NCBI GenBank assembly: GCA_964631945.1
Contig: CAZWAY010000001.1
Location: forward strand, 62,001 to 126,000
Length of the DNA: 64,000 bases
Direction: 5' to 3'
From: JABFRZ01 sp964631945
Lineage (GTDB): Bacteria > Planctomycetota > UBA1135 > GCA-002686595
Translations under genes and position numbers: made by a program
Notes under the pieces: model-generated
The model's database searches: none
The model's input: only the letters and a program-made list of their open reading frames with translations
What the model was told of the DNA's origin: nothing
Shown here: positions 44,677 through 54,300 of the stretch, piece by piece
How positions within the stretch are numbered: the first letter of the stretch is position 1
Layout of the letters: the number at the start of each line of letters is the position of its first letter

Positions 44677-46602
44677 ATGCTCGCACGACTGTCGAGGGCG
44701 TCGCGCTTCCTCCTGGAGCGCTGGATCCAGCAGGGGGTCCCGAGCCAGCTGCTCTTGATGGCGGCCCTGATCGCGCTGGTGTCGCTGGTCGGGGGCCTCG
44801 TGGCCTGGGCCGCGACCCCGGGCTTCGCGAGCCCGTCGGAGGCGATCTGGTGGGCGTTCCTGCGACTCACCGATCCGGGCTATCTGGGCGACGACGCGGG
44901 CGCGGTCCTGCGCGTGATCTCGACCATGATCACGATCCTGGGCTACGTGATCTTCATGGGGTCGCTGATCGCCATCATGACCCAGTGGCTGGCGCTGACC
45001 CTGCGCAAGCTCGAGAGCGGCCTGACGCCGATCTCGATGAAGCACCACGTCGTGATCCTGGGCTGGACGAACCGCACTCCGGAGATCGTCCTCAAGCTGC
45101 TGGCCGCGCGCGGCAGGCTGCAGCGCTTCCTGGCCCGGCGCGCGACCGGCAAGCTGCGCATCGTCATCCTCTCCGATCAGGTCGGGGCCGAGCGCCGGCT
45201 CGAGCTGCGCGATCACCTGGGCGTCCACTGGAACGAGAGCCAGGTCTTCCTGCGCTCGGGTTCCTCCCAGCAGCTCGACCACCTGAAACGGCTCGACCTG
45301 GGCCGGGCCGCGGCCGTGCTCGTGCCCGGGGCCGACTTCGAGCTGGGCGGGGCCGAGTCGACCGACACGCGCGTGATCAAGACGCTGCTGACGGTCGCCA
45401 GCCTGCTGCGGGCGCAGGAGCAGGGCGAGCGACCGCACGTCGTGGCCGAGATCTTCGACCCGCTCAAGGTGTCGCTGGCGCGCAGCGCGGTCGGCGAGCG
45501 CATCGAGGTGATCTCGAGCGACCACGTGATCAGCCGCCTGCTCTCGCAGAGCCTGCGCCACCGCGGCCTGGCGCAGGTGCTGCTGGGCATCCTGTCCCAC
45601 CGCCAGGGAAACTCGCTCTACCTGCGCAAGTTCCCGGAGTTCGCGGGGCTCGTGCCGCACGCGCTGCACGGCGCGTTCCCGCGGGCGATCGTGCTCGGGT
45701 TCGTGCGCGCCGACGACGAGAACCGCAGGATCGACCTGGATCCCCACAGCCAGACGACCCTCGAGCAGGGCGACTTCCTGGTGCTGCTGGCCGAGAGCTT
45801 CGAGCGCTGCGCCCCGCTCGCGCTGCGGCCGCAGACGCCTCCACCCGCGCGCCTGGCGCTCCCGCCCAGGCGGGCCCAGGCGCGCGTGCACCGCATCCTG
45901 GCCCTCGGCTGGAGCTACAAGATCGGAGCACTGGCGGTCGAGCTCGATGAGTCTCTGGCCGGCCGCTTCGAGCTCACCGTCATGTCCCGGGTCGCGACCG
46001 CGGAGCGCGAGCGCTGGCTCGAACGCGTCGTTTTCTCCCGGGAGCGCGTGCGCATCGAGCACCTCGAAGGCGACTACGGGATGGAGCGTGACCTCGCCAA
46101 GCTGGACCTGTCGAGCTTCGACAACGTCGTCTTCCTGGCCGGCGGCCTGGCGGCCTCTGGCGAGGAGGCCGATGCGCGCACGATCCTGGGCTACGTGCTG
46201 CTGCGGGCAGCCCTGAAGGGCGTGCCCAGGCCGCCGGAGATCCTGGTCGAGCTGCTCGATCCCGACAACTCGCACCTCTTCGACGAGAGTCAGGACGTGT
46301 GCCTCGTGACCCCGCGCGTCCTGAGCCACCTCCTGGCCCACGTCACCCTGCGACCGGAGCTGAACGCCGTCTTCGACGAGCTGTTCTGCGCGGGTGGCTA
46401 CGAGATCGAGCTGTGGGCGGCGAGCGAGCTGGAGCTCTCCGGAACGAACGTCACCTTCCCGGAGATCCAGGCCCGAGCCCTCGAGCACGGCGTGATCGCG
46501 CTCGGGGTGGTGCGCGCGACGCACGGGGTCGAGCTCAACCCCGAGCGTGAGAAGAGCTTCGCGCTGGGCGAGGCCGACCAGCTCGTCGTGCTCGCCGGGT
46601 AG
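44677..46602 (+). CDS. CASTOR/POLLUX-like ion channel with RCK/NAD-binding domains
   Basis: A 641-residue channel-type protein. Two helices flank a pore segment: LLMAALIALVSLVGGLVAWA, then WWAFLRLTDPGYLGDD (selectivity-filter region) and LRVISTMITILGYVIFMGSL. A cytoplasmic Rossmann/RCK domain begins HHVVILGWTNRTPEIVLKLL and continues to VLVPGADF; a second nucleotide-binding-like module starts near HRILALGWSYKIGALAVEL. This is the layout of plant CASTOR/POLLUX (DMI1) relatives, cation channels gated through the ligand-binding domains. The ion and ligand are unknown. Confidence 0.88.
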   Translation: MLARLSRASRFLLERWIQQGVPSQLLLMAALIALVSLVGGLVAWAATPGFASPSEAIWWAFLRLTDPGYLGDDAGAVLRVISTMITILGYVIFMGSLIAIMTQWLALTLRKLESGLTPISMKHHVVILGWTNRTPEIVLKLLAARGRLQRFLARRATGKLRIVILSDQVGAERRLELRDHLGVHWNESQVFLRSGSSQQLDHLKRLDLGRAAAVLVPGADFELGGAESTDTRVIKTLLTVASLLRAQEQGERPHVVAEIFDPLKVSLARSAVGERIEVISSDHVISRLLSQSLRHRGLAQVLLGILSHRQGNSLYLRKFPEFAGLVPHALHGAFPRAIVLGFVRADDENRRIDLDPHSQTTLEQGDFLVLLAESFERCAPLALRPQTPPPARLALPPRRAQARVHRILALGWSYKIGALAVELDESLAGRFELTVMSRVATAERERWLERVVFSRERVRIEHLEGDYGMERDLAKLDLSSFDNVVFLAGGLAASGEEADARTILGYVLLRAALKGVPRPPEILVELLDPDNSHLFDESQDVCLVTPRVLSHLLAHVTLRPELNAVFDELFCAGGYEIELWAASELELSGTNVTFPEIQARALEHGVIALGVVRATHGVELNPEREKSFALGEADQLVVLAG

Positions 46603-46763
46603 GCGAGCTGCGGGCCTTGCCGCGAGAAGCGGCTTGGATGGCGGCGATCAGGGTCGGCCCGCGCCACGACGCGCGCAGTGCGAGCCGACCCTTGCGTCCG
46701 GAGTGACGCGTTCTCGGGCCATGGTGTCCTGGGACCGCAGTTCGCACGCGGATCCCGCTCGCA

Positions 46764-47876
46764 CTATGGCCGGCTGTCCGCGAGAGTCGTCTGGCCGCAG
46801 CAGTCGCCACTGTGCCCGATCGAGAGGCCGGCCTGCAGGATCGTGCCGTCGATGAGGTCATCGTCGTACTGGGAGGCGTTGACCTGCCACTTCACGGCAT
46901 GCCCCTGGACGTAGTAGTTGAGTCCGACGCCGACGATGCTCGCGTCGGCCTCGTTGTCGAGGTCCTGGAAGCGTCCGAAGACTTCGAACTGATCGTTGAT
47001 GAGGTAGCCCAGGGTCGCCGAGAAGGGCGTGGCGTCCTCGGTGACGTTGCCGAGCGCGCGGCTGGCCAGCTCCTCGTCCGCGTCCAGGATCTCGGCATGC
47101 AGGCTGAACTGGTCGAGCGTGGTGTAGGCATCGAGCGCGACCGCCGAGCCGAAGTCCGAGCCGGCGATGTCGCTGTCGTCCTTGAAGTAGCCGACTCCGA
47201 AGGTTCCGTTGAAGCCCTGGGCGCCCAGCGCGCCTTCGTGCTGCTTGGCACCTTGGCCGACCTTGAACTCTCCGCGCGCGACGATGCCCAGGCCGTCGGT
47301 CTTGCTGTCGGCCCCGTTCTGCACCGCGATCTTGCCGTGGAAGGCACCGAAATCACCCGTGATGGCCACGCCGGGCTGGTACGCACCCGGGAAGGAGAAC
47401 AGGTAGCCGATGCGCGTGCGGTCGATCATTGCCAGACCGCCGTCGCCCACGTTCCCGCTGGCGACCAGCGGACACTTGTACTGCCCGACGTACAGGTAGA
47501 CCTGATCGGCGAGCGCCTTGCGGATCCACGCGTCGCGTAGCTCGATCGTCTGGACGCCGTCGTCGGGGATGAGCGGGAAGGCCGTGGCCTCGCCGGCGTC
47601 GAGCTTGATGAACGCCTCGTAGCCCGCCACCTCGGCCGAGAACCAGAGCTGTGCGTCGTAGATGCGGAAGGCCTGGACGTCCTCGTTGGGCACCGCCGAC
47701 AGCTCATCGTCCGCGATGTCGAGATAGGCCCGCAGGAGGCCGCCCACGCGCATCGATCCGAGCACGTCGAAGGATTGGGCCAGGGCGGAGAGCGGCACGC
47801 CGGGCGCCGGGTCCTCCGCGCCGTTGCCGGAGCTGGGTGCGAACAGGAAGAGCAGCGGGATCATGGGCAGAGTCAT
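46764..47876 (-). CDS. OprP-like outer-membrane porin
   Basis: A 370-residue beta-barrel protein with a signal peptide (MTLPMIPLLFLFAPSSGNGA). Alternating amphipathic strands run through the body (AFRIYDAQLWFSAEVAGYEAF, YLYVGQYKCPLVASGN, FNGTFGVGYFKDD, YTTLDQFSLHAEI, FEVFGRFQDLD), and RIGYLFSFPGAYQPGV is typical of phosphate-selective porin O/P-type proteins. A double Cys near the C-terminus (GDCCGQT) is unusual. Specificity is not assignable; the start is set by the signal peptide. Confidence 0.78.
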   Translation of the reverse strand: MTLPMIPLLFLFAPSSGNGAEDPAPGVPLSALAQSFDVLGSMRVGGLLRAYLDIADDELSAVPNEDVQAFRIYDAQLWFSAEVAGYEAFIKLDAGEATAFPLIPDDGVQTIELRDAWIRKALADQVYLYVGQYKCPLVASGNVGDGGLAMIDRTRIGYLFSFPGAYQPGVAITGDFGAFHGKIAVQNGADSKTDGLGIVARGEFKVGQGAKQHEGALGAQGFNGTFGVGYFKDDSDIAGSDFGSAVALDAYTTLDQFSLHAEILDADEELASRALGNVTEDATPFSATLGYLINDQFEVFGRFQDLDNEADASIVGVGLNYYVQGHAVKWQVNASQYDDDLIDGTILQAGLSIGHSGDCCGQTTLADSRP

Positions 47877-48033
47877 GGGTTGGCCCGGGGTGGCAGGGTG
47901 GCTGGGGAACGAACCGAGAGCTCGGCGTCGTTGGGCTGGGCTCGTGAGCGAGCGGCCTGCAGGTGGAACGCAAGCCTCATCCCCGAACCCCGCCGGATAG
48001 TGGTGGTTTTTCGGAGTGCGCGGCGCTCCGAGC

Positions 48034-49362
48034 TCAGTCCCGGAAGTCGACGTTCTGGAGGATCGTCTGGCCGATGCAGCGGCCCTGCTCCAGCCCACGC
48101 TCGATGGCGGCGCGGTAGTGGATGCCGCCATAGAGGCGCGAGATCGCGGCTTCGTTGGCCGCCTCGTCGATGCTCGTGAACGGGCGCGCCGGCAGCCCGG
48201 CGCCGTCGTGGGTGTGGTCGGTGAATGCCACGGTCCCGAGCAGGTCCTCCAGCACGAAGGCCGCGGCGCCGGACTGCGTGGAATGGCCCGAGGTGAACTC
48301 GGCGAAGGGCGGCGTGCCGATGAAGCTCGTCCAGGCGGGGTCGTTGATCGGTCCGGCCGCGTCACGGATGTAGGTGACCGGACGCAGCAGGTTGTAGGTG
48401 AACTTGATCTCCCAGCAGGAGATGAAGGCATCCGCCACGGCGAGGCCGAGCTTGGCATAGGCCTCGGCGGCCACGTCCAGGGCGAGGTCCTCCTGGGCCA
48501 GGATCTGACCCAGGATGCTGACCCAGTGCCCGGGCGGCGTCAGAGTGCCGCCGCCATCCGCCCAGAAGAGCGCGATCGCCTGCTGATCCGCCGTCAGATT
48601 GTTGCCCACGTCGTAGACCTCCTGGGCCTCGAGCGCGAAGGCGGATCCGGCCGCGAGCGAGAAGCTCGGGTGCGGCAACGGCGCGCACTCCGCGCCGAAC
48701 AGCAGCACGAACGGCCGCAGGTTCCCCCAGCAGGGCTCGAGCGGAGTGGCCACGAAGCCCGGCGGGGTCGGCACCCACAAACCCGTGCCCGTGGGCGGGG
48801 TGAAGGCGCAGTCGTTCCACTGCGCGTATCCGTCGTCGTCCGCCCAGGCGAGGAGCGCCGCCGCCAAGGCCTGCCCGTCCAGGATCGAACGCTGTAGCGT
48901 GGCCGCATCGACCTGCAGCGCGAACTCGTCCTCGAGCTCCTGCTCCTTGTCGAGGATCGCCTGCAGCGTGGGCGCCGAGGCTCCGGCGAAGACGCCCGTC
49001 AGCACGGCGGACATCGCGGCGTTCGCGAGTGCTGGCCAGTGCTGCCTGCCCGGGGTCCGGGCCGGCAACGCGGCAAGCCCGTTGAGCTGGCCCACGAGCG
49101 AGCGGTGGTCCGGCATGCCCCCGACCACGGCCTCGTAGAAGGTCACGCCGGCATAGCCGATGCGGCGCGAGGCCTCGGGCGGGTTCAAGTTCTCGGCGTC
49201 GATCGCATCCCTGAGCTGGTCGAACCAGCGCTTGGCCAGCGTGTGGTCGAAGGTCGCGGTCGCGACCGATCCCCCGCCGCCGCTGCTGTCATGGCAGGCC
49301 CCGACGATGAGCAGGAGAGCGAGGGCTGACGAGGAGGCTAGTTGACGTGATGAGCTCGACAT
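48034..49362 (-). CDS. Vanadium-haloperoxidase/PAP2-like lipoprotein
   Basis: A 442-residue lipoprotein: MSSSSRQLASSSALALLLIV then GAC (Cys23). The C-terminal 200 residues show the vanadate/phosphate site: KFTYNLLRPVTYI (Lys and Arg), FTSGHSTQSG (SGHS) and ISRLYGGIHYRAAIERG (Arg and His). N-terminal helices contain LNPPEASRRIGYAGVTFYEAV, as in exported vanadium-dependent haloperoxidase-like proteins. It may halogenate or dephosphorylate an extracellular substrate. The start has GAGAAG just before ATG. Confidence 0.87.
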   Translation of the reverse strand: MSSSSRQLASSSALALLLIVGACHDSSGGGGSVATATFDHTLAKRWFDQLRDAIDAENLNPPEASRRIGYAGVTFYEAVVGGMPDHRSLVGQLNGLAALPARTPGRQHWPALANAAMSAVLTGVFAGASAPTLQAILDKEQELEDEFALQVDAATLQRSILDGQALAAALLAWADDDGYAQWNDCAFTPPTGTGLWVPTPPGFVATPLEPCWGNLRPFVLLFGAECAPLPHPSFSLAAGSAFALEAQEVYDVGNNLTADQQAIALFWADGGGTLTPPGHWVSILGQILAQEDLALDVAAEAYAKLGLAVADAFISCWEIKFTYNLLRPVTYIRDAAGPINDPAWTSFIGTPPFAEFTSGHSTQSGAAAFVLEDLLGTVAFTDHTHDGAGLPARPFTSIDEAANEAAISRLYGGIHYRAAIERGLEQGRCIGQTILQNVDFRD

Positions 49363-49434
49363 ATCTTCTCTTGGACGAGCGAGGGTTGCGTCCTCTGCGC
49401 TGCCTCGGTCAACGCAAACTCCCGCTCGTTTCCC

Positions 49435-50472
49435 GTGAAAAAGACCGAACTTGCCGATCCGGCCCGCTCGGGCCGCGCCACCGCATGGGGGTGGGCGGGG
49501 CTCGTGTTCGTGGCCGGTGGACTGCTGTGGCTCCGCTCCGTCGGACGCACGGCGCCCGGTTCCGTGGCGCGCATCCCGCTGGCTTCCGTGGACGAACCAG
49601 GGACGCCGCCCGCCGACGACCCGGGAACCCCGACTCGGGCGGCGGAGGAGTTCGCGAGCCCCGAACGCGTGGCAACGAGGGCCGAGCCGGAGATCGCGCG
49701 TCTGGCGCTGCGCATCGTGCACGACGGACGCGCGCCTGCGACGGGCCCGACGCTCGTCGTGCTGCGGAAGCACGCTGGCGAGCCCGTGGCCGAGCTCGAG
49801 CTCGTGGGCGAACGGCAGTGGGGCGAGCTCGAGTGCCCGCCGGGAGACTACGAAGTCCTGGCGGAGCACCCCGGTCCCCCGCCCCTCTCCACTGGACCGC
49901 TCGAGATCCGGTTGGGTCCAGGCGCGCGCGAGGAGCTCGAACTGCGCCTCCTTCCGGTGCGCTCGTTGCGCGGCTCGGTCGTGGACACGAATGGGAGCGA
50001 GGTGTCCGACCTGCCGCTCGCGCTCGAACTCGGCGGAAAGCCGCGCGCTCGAGCGAACTCGGGGCCCACGGGGCACTTCTCGTTCTCACCGCTCCCCGAG
50101 GGTGACTACGTGTTGATCGTCGGCGACCCGCGCGGCCCGATCGTCCCCCGCGTCCTCGTGCGGCTGGAGGCGGAGTCGTCCGAGCGCACCGTCGTCGTCC
50201 CACCGTTGCTCGAACTCGAGGTGCAGGTAGTGGACGAGCACGGTCTGGGGGTCGGCGCCGCAGCCGTCGAGGGCAAGGGCGAATCGGGCGGCCGGCTGAG
50301 CGGCGAGACCGACGCCACCGGGCGTCTGCGCGCGGGCCGCTTGCCGGCAGGCAAGTACCGGGTGTTCGCGAGCCAGCCGGACATCGGGCGCGGCAACGCG
50401 ATCTTCGAACTGACCTCCGAATCGCGTGCGCCACTCGTGATCCGCCTGCTCACGGGTCGCCCGCCGCGCTAG
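49435..50472 (+). CDS. Membrane-anchored carboxypeptidase-regulatory-like protein
   Basis: A 345-residue protein starting at GTG. One N-terminal helix (WGWAGLVFVAGGLLWL) without a clear cleavage site suggests a signal anchor. At least two carboxypeptidase-regulatory-like/SpaA-type beta-sandwich repeats follow: ALRIVHDGRAPATGPTLVV...PGDYEVLAEHPG; RGSVVDTNGSEVSDLPLALE...LPEGDYVLIVGDP; VQVVDEHGLGVGAAAVEGKG...LPAGKYRVFAS. Function unknown. The ribosome site is weak, so the start could be nearby. Confidence 0.72.
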   Translation: MKKTELADPARSGRATAWGWAGLVFVAGGLLWLRSVGRTAPGSVARIPLASVDEPGTPPADDPGTPTRAAEEFASPERVATRAEPEIARLALRIVHDGRAPATGPTLVVLRKHAGEPVAELELVGERQWGELECPPGDYEVLAEHPGPPPLSTGPLEIRLGPGAREELELRLLPVRSLRGSVVDTNGSEVSDLPLALELGGKPRARANSGPTGHFSFSPLPEGDYVLIVGDPRGPIVPRVLVRLEAESSERTVVVPPLLELEVQVVDEHGLGVGAAAVEGKGESGGRLSGETDATGRLRAGRLPAGKYRVFASQPDIGRGNAIFELTSESRAPLVIRLLTGRPPR

Positions 50473-50630
50473 ACGTCGGCGTCCCGGCCTCGGTCGACGC
50501 AGAAAGGGGCAAAACGATCCGCGCCCACCGTCACCCGAAGGCGCGACTACCCCACCTTCGTCCGGCCGCGTTCCGTGCTGAACCGACCATCGCGGGCCCG
50601 CGGCCCCTTCTTCGAGCGGAGACCCGGGCC

Positions 50631-50648
50631 CGCGGCCTTCAGGCCGCG
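50631..50648. repeat. Perfect hairpin between genes (weak terminator candidate)
   Basis: CGCGGCC, a TTCA loop and GGCCGCG form a 7-bp stem. A related CGGGCCCGCGGCC block lies some 35 bases upstream, so the region can fold in more than one way. No T-tract follows, so a terminator role is uncertain. Confidence 0.35.
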
Positions 50649-50753
50649 TCGGGAGGACTCGAGGTACTCGATCTCCCGGAGCGGCGCGCGCCACTCCCAC
50701 GCTTGACACCATCTCGCCACGCCTCGACCATGGAACCCGCCCGAGGGGCGAAC

Positions 50754-52997
50754 ATGGCGACCGCCGTGCCCCAGGAGGAAGGACCAGCGACGGCCGCCGC
50801 GCGCTGCCCGTGGGTTCAGGCTTTCGTGTTGCTGGTCGCCAGCGCGGCCTGCTACGCGAACAGTCTCTCGGTCCCGTTCCTGTTCGACGACCCGCTGCCG
50901 GAGACTCGGCTCGAGTTCCGCTACCGTTCGCTGGTCTGGGGCTCATTCGCGCTGAACCGCATGGTGAGCGGGGCCGCGCCCTGGAGCTACCACGTCTTCA
51001 ACGTGCTCGTGCACCTGGGCTGTGGGCTGCTGCTGCTCGGCGTGCTGCGGCGCGCCATCGCCAGCGTGGCTCCGCAGCTCGCAGCCCGGACGCGGGCCGG
51101 CCTCGCTTTCACCGCGACGCTGCTGTGGCTGTGTCATCCATTGCAGACCGAGTCGGTGACCTACCTCAGCCAGCGCGCCGAAGCGCTGGGAGCCCTGTGG
51201 TACCTGGCGACGCTGTACGCCTTCCTGCGCTACCGCTCCGCGCCGGACGGACGCGTTTGGGCCGGGCTGTGCTTTGCCAGCCTGGCGCTCGGCTTCGCCA
51301 CCAAGGAGACCATCGCGACCGCGCCCGTGGTTCTGCTGCTCGCCGATCTGGTCTTGCTCGACGGACGGCCGCGCGAGAACTGGCGCCGGAGGCGCGCATT
51401 CTTCGGCGGAATGGCGCTCGTTTCGCTCGCGCTGTTCGGCGCGTTCATCCTGCCCGTGCTCTTCGCCTCGAAAACGAGTAGCGGATTCGACCTGCAGGCG
51501 AGCATCCGTCCTCTCGAGTACGCCCGCTCGCAGCCCGGGATCGTGCTGCACTACCTGCGCCTCGCTTTCTGGCCCCGGCCACTGGTCTTCGACTACGCCT
51601 GGCCGGTCGCGCGAGGAGCCGCGGCCATCGTGCCGTCGGCCCTGGTGATCCTGGCCCTGCTCCTGCTCGCGCTCGCGCTCCTGGCGCGACGCTCCTGGAT
51701 CGGCTTCGCCCTGGCCTGGTTCTTCGTCCTGCTTGCGCCGACCTCGAGCATCGTCCCGATCGCCGACCTGGCCTTCGAGCACCGCACCTACCTGCCGCTG
51801 GCGAGCCCGGTCCTGCTCGCGGTGGTGGGCGCGTGGTGGGCCTGCTCGCGCTGGCTCCCCGGCTTGCCGCGCCTGCGCCCGGCGCTTGCCCTGTCGGCCG
51901 CGCTCGCGCTGGCGGTCGTGACCGTGCGTCGCAACCAGGAGTACGCCTCGGCCACGCGGCTCTGGCAGACCGTGGTCGAGCGCGCGCCGCACAACGCACG
52001 CGCCCTCGTCAACCTCGGCGATTGTCTCCTGAAGGAGGAGCGCTACGCCGATGCGCGCACGGTGCTCGAGGAGGCGCTGCGCCTGGATCCCGACAATGAC
52101 GCTCCCTACGCCACGCTCGGCGCCTGTTACCTGGCCGAGGAACGCTTCGGTGAGGCGCGCGCGGCGCTGGAGAACGCCCTGCGCCTGAATCCACGCTCCT
52201 ACTGGGCCTACAACAACCTCGGCGCCCTTTGCCTTCGCCTGCACGAGCTGGACCAGGCAGAGCAGTACCTGCAGCAGGCCCTGAGCCTCACCGATCAGGG
52301 CTTCCTCCACACCACGCTCGGCCACATTCTGTTCGCGAAGGGCGAGTTCGACCAGGCCGAGACGCACCTACGCCTGGCGCTCGGGCGTAACGAGCAGGAC
52401 GCTCAGGCGCACCTGTGGTTGGCGAACACGCTCCAGGTGTCGAAGCAGCCGGCCGAAGCCGAGCGGCACTTCTTGCGCTGCCTGCAGCTCGACCCTGGGC
52501 TGCAGGACGCGCACATCAACCTGGCCGCGCTGCTGGCGGCCCAGGGCAGGCACACCGAAGCGCTCCTGCACGACGAACGAGCGCTGGCCATCCAGCCGAA
52601 CATGGCGCTCGAGTTCGTCAACCTCGGATCGCAACTGGCGGCCCTCGGCCGGCACGCCAAGGCGCTGGACGCCTATCGCCAGGCCCTGGCTCTGGACCCC
52701 GATTTCGCCGAGGCGCACATCGGTTTCGCGCGGACGGTGGTCGCGAAGGCGGACGCCAGTCCGGCGGAGCGCTCCGACGCCGTGCACCAGGCAGAGCAGG
52801 CCAACGTGCTGGCGGGCGGCCGGCGCGCGGACGTGCTCGAGACGCTCGCCAAGGCCTGCGCCGCCACGGGTGACTTCGACCGCGCCCGCATGGTCCTGCG
52901 CGAGGCCCTCGCGCTTCCAGGTCCAAGCAAGAACCCCATCCTCGGAGCCCGTCTGCGCGAGCTCCTGGGAGAGTACGAAGCTCAGGGCGAGAACTAG
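50754..52997 (+). CDS. TMTC-like membrane protein with C-terminal TPRs
   Basis: A 747-residue protein. ATG at 50754 follows GAGGGG; ATG at 50730 is also possible. About ten transmembrane helices fill residues 20-395, including YANSLSVPFLFDDP, FNVLVHLGCGLLLLGVL, FTATLLWLCHPLQTESVTYL and LAPTSSIVPIADLAFEHRTY, the pattern of TMTC/DUF1736 GT-C-like proteins (O-mannosyltransferases in animals). The C-terminal 330 residues hold about nine TPRs (NLGDCLLKEERYADARTVLE and similar). The bacterial role is unknown; an envelope glycosyltransferase is the best guess. Confidence 0.86.
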   Translation: MATAVPQEEGPATAAARCPWVQAFVLLVASAACYANSLSVPFLFDDPLPETRLEFRYRSLVWGSFALNRMVSGAAPWSYHVFNVLVHLGCGLLLLGVLRRAIASVAPQLAARTRAGLAFTATLLWLCHPLQTESVTYLSQRAEALGALWYLATLYAFLRYRSAPDGRVWAGLCFASLALGFATKETIATAPVVLLLADLVLLDGRPRENWRRRRAFFGGMALVSLALFGAFILPVLFASKTSSGFDLQASIRPLEYARSQPGIVLHYLRLAFWPRPLVFDYAWPVARGAAAIVPSALVILALLLLALALLARRSWIGFALAWFFVLLAPTSSIVPIADLAFEHRTYLPLASPVLLAVVGAWWACSRWLPGLPRLRPALALSAALALAVVTVRRNQEYASATRLWQTVVERAPHNARALVNLGDCLLKEERYADARTVLEEALRLDPDNDAPYATLGACYLAEERFGEARAALENALRLNPRSYWAYNNLGALCLRLHELDQAEQYLQQALSLTDQGFLHTTLGHILFAKGEFDQAETHLRLALGRNEQDAQAHLWLANTLQVSKQPAEAERHFLRCLQLDPGLQDAHINLAALLAAQGRHTEALLHDERALAIQPNMALEFVNLGSQLAALGRHAKALDAYRQALALDPDFAEAHIGFARTVVAKADASPAERSDAVHQAEQANVLAGGRRADVLETLAKACAATGDFDRARMVLREALALPGPSKNPILGARLRELLGEYEAQGEN

Positions 52998-53085
52998 GGC
53001 AGCGGAGCGGGCCTGGCTGGACTCGGGAGGCGCGTGGGCGTAGTTTCGAACGCTCCGACACCCTCTGACACGGAGATCGAGAGCC

Positions 53086-53187
53086 ATGGGCGAGAAGAAG
53101 CAGAAGAAGGAAGTCAAGAAGCCGAAGACGGCCAAGAAGATCAAACCCGAGAACCTCCCGCCGCACCTCAAGCAGCCGCCCAAGTAG
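53086..53187 (+). CDS. 33-residue Lys-rich small protein
   Basis: ATG at 53086 gives MGEKKQKKEVKKPKTAKKIK followed by PENLPPHLKQPPK and TAG. GGAG and GAGA purine runs lie 5-15 bases upstream. Very basic N-terminal part (about half Lys) and a Pro-rich tail. Similar tiny MG(x)KKxKKEVKKPK proteins appear in many bacterial genomes as hypothetical proteins. The highly biased composition and the frame make it likely to be translated. Function unknown; nucleic acid binding would fit the charge. Confidence 0.6.
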   Translation: MGEKKQKKEVKKPKTAKKIKPENLPPHLKQPPK

Positions 53188-53250
53188 TCCGCCTTCGATG
53201 GCGGCGAGCCAGGATGGCTGCGGAGCTTTCGCCGTCGCGGGACGACGGGC

Positions 53251-54156
53251 CTACTGCGGATAGCGCTCGGCGCGCTGGGGGACCACGAGGATCGGCCCGC
53301 GGGCGTGGCGCAGGACCGAATGGGCGCAGCTGCCCAGCACGGCGCGCGAGAAGCCCGTGTGTCCGTGGGTTCCCATGACGATCAGGTCGGTCGTGCCGGC
53401 CTGCGCCACGATCCGCTCGGGCGGGTCGCCCTCGTCGAACTCGGTCTCGATCGGGAGCGCGCCCCAGTCGAAGGCGGCGACCAGCGCGCGCGTGGCGGCG
53501 CGCTCGTGCTCGCGCAGGCTGTCGACCACGTAGGTCGGTCCCGCGGCCACGCCGCCGAGCGGGTCGTAGGCGAAGGCCGGCGGCACGAAGACGTGCAGCA
53601 CGCGCACCGGGACCTCGAAGCGCGTCGCGAGGCTGCGCGCCGCGCGCAGCACGAGCTCGGTCGAGGGCGAGAGGTCGATCGGCGCGAGCACGCGCTCGAA
53701 GCGCCGGCCCTCGGCCGGTTCCACCCAGACGGGACAGGCGCTCTTCGCCAGCACGGCCCGGCCCGTCCCGCCGAAGTCGAAGGGCCGGCGGTGTCGGTGC
53801 GCGCCGATCACGATCAGATCGGCCGCGTGCGCCTGAGCGAAGGAGAGCAGCGCCTGCGCCCCGCTGCCGGGCTCCACGTGCAGGTACTCGTCCAGCGGCA
53901 TCTCGGCGTAGACGGGGTCCTCGACCAGCAGCTCGAGCTTGCCGCGCGCCGCCTCGAGCGCGCGCTCGTGGGCGCGGGTCGCGTACTCGGCGAAGAACGC
54001 CCGGCGCGCGTCGCCGAGGTTGGGCTCCTGCACGCCCACGCCGTGCACGACGTCGAGCCGCGCCCCGAACTCGCGCGCGAGCCCCATGGCGCGGACGACG
54101 GCCCGGTCGGACAGCTTGCCGAGCTCCAGCCCGACCACGATACGGCGCACCTGCAT
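53251..54156 (-). CDS. Tandem-domain universal stress protein
   Basis: A 301-residue protein with two Usp domains. Domain 1 (RRIVVGLELGKLSDRAVVRA ... LIVIGAHRH) has a degenerate ATP motif. Domain 2 (RVLAPIDLSPSTELVLRAAR ... DLIVMGTHGHTGFSRAVLGS) carries the intact G-x2-G-x9-GS nucleotide-binding motif. The start at 54156 follows GAGG by 7 bases. Universal stress proteins help survival under starvation or redox stress. Divergent from the cysteine-synthase-family gene. Confidence 0.93.
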   Translation of the reverse strand: MQVRRIVVGLELGKLSDRAVVRAMGLAREFGARLDVVHGVGVQEPNLGDARRAFFAEYATRAHERALEAARGKLELLVEDPVYAEMPLDEYLHVEPGSGAQALLSFAQAHAADLIVIGAHRHRRPFDFGGTGRAVLAKSACPVWVEPAEGRRFERVLAPIDLSPSTELVLRAARSLATRFEVPVRVLHVFVPPAFAYDPLGGVAAGPTYVVDSLREHERAATRALVAAFDWGALPIETEFDEGDPPERIVAQAGTTDLIVMGTHGHTGFSRAVLGSCAHSVLRHARGPILVVPQRAERYPQ

Positions 54157-54300
54157 CGGGAACCTCGCGCGAAGGCGACCTCGGGGAGGACCTCTCGCAC
54201 CCCGAGCCTCGCCGCGCGCGCCCGTTCCATCCATACGCCCTTGGGCCCGGTACGGCGTAGCGCCCGCACGGGCGGCGCTCGTCTATCGTGGTCAGGGACG

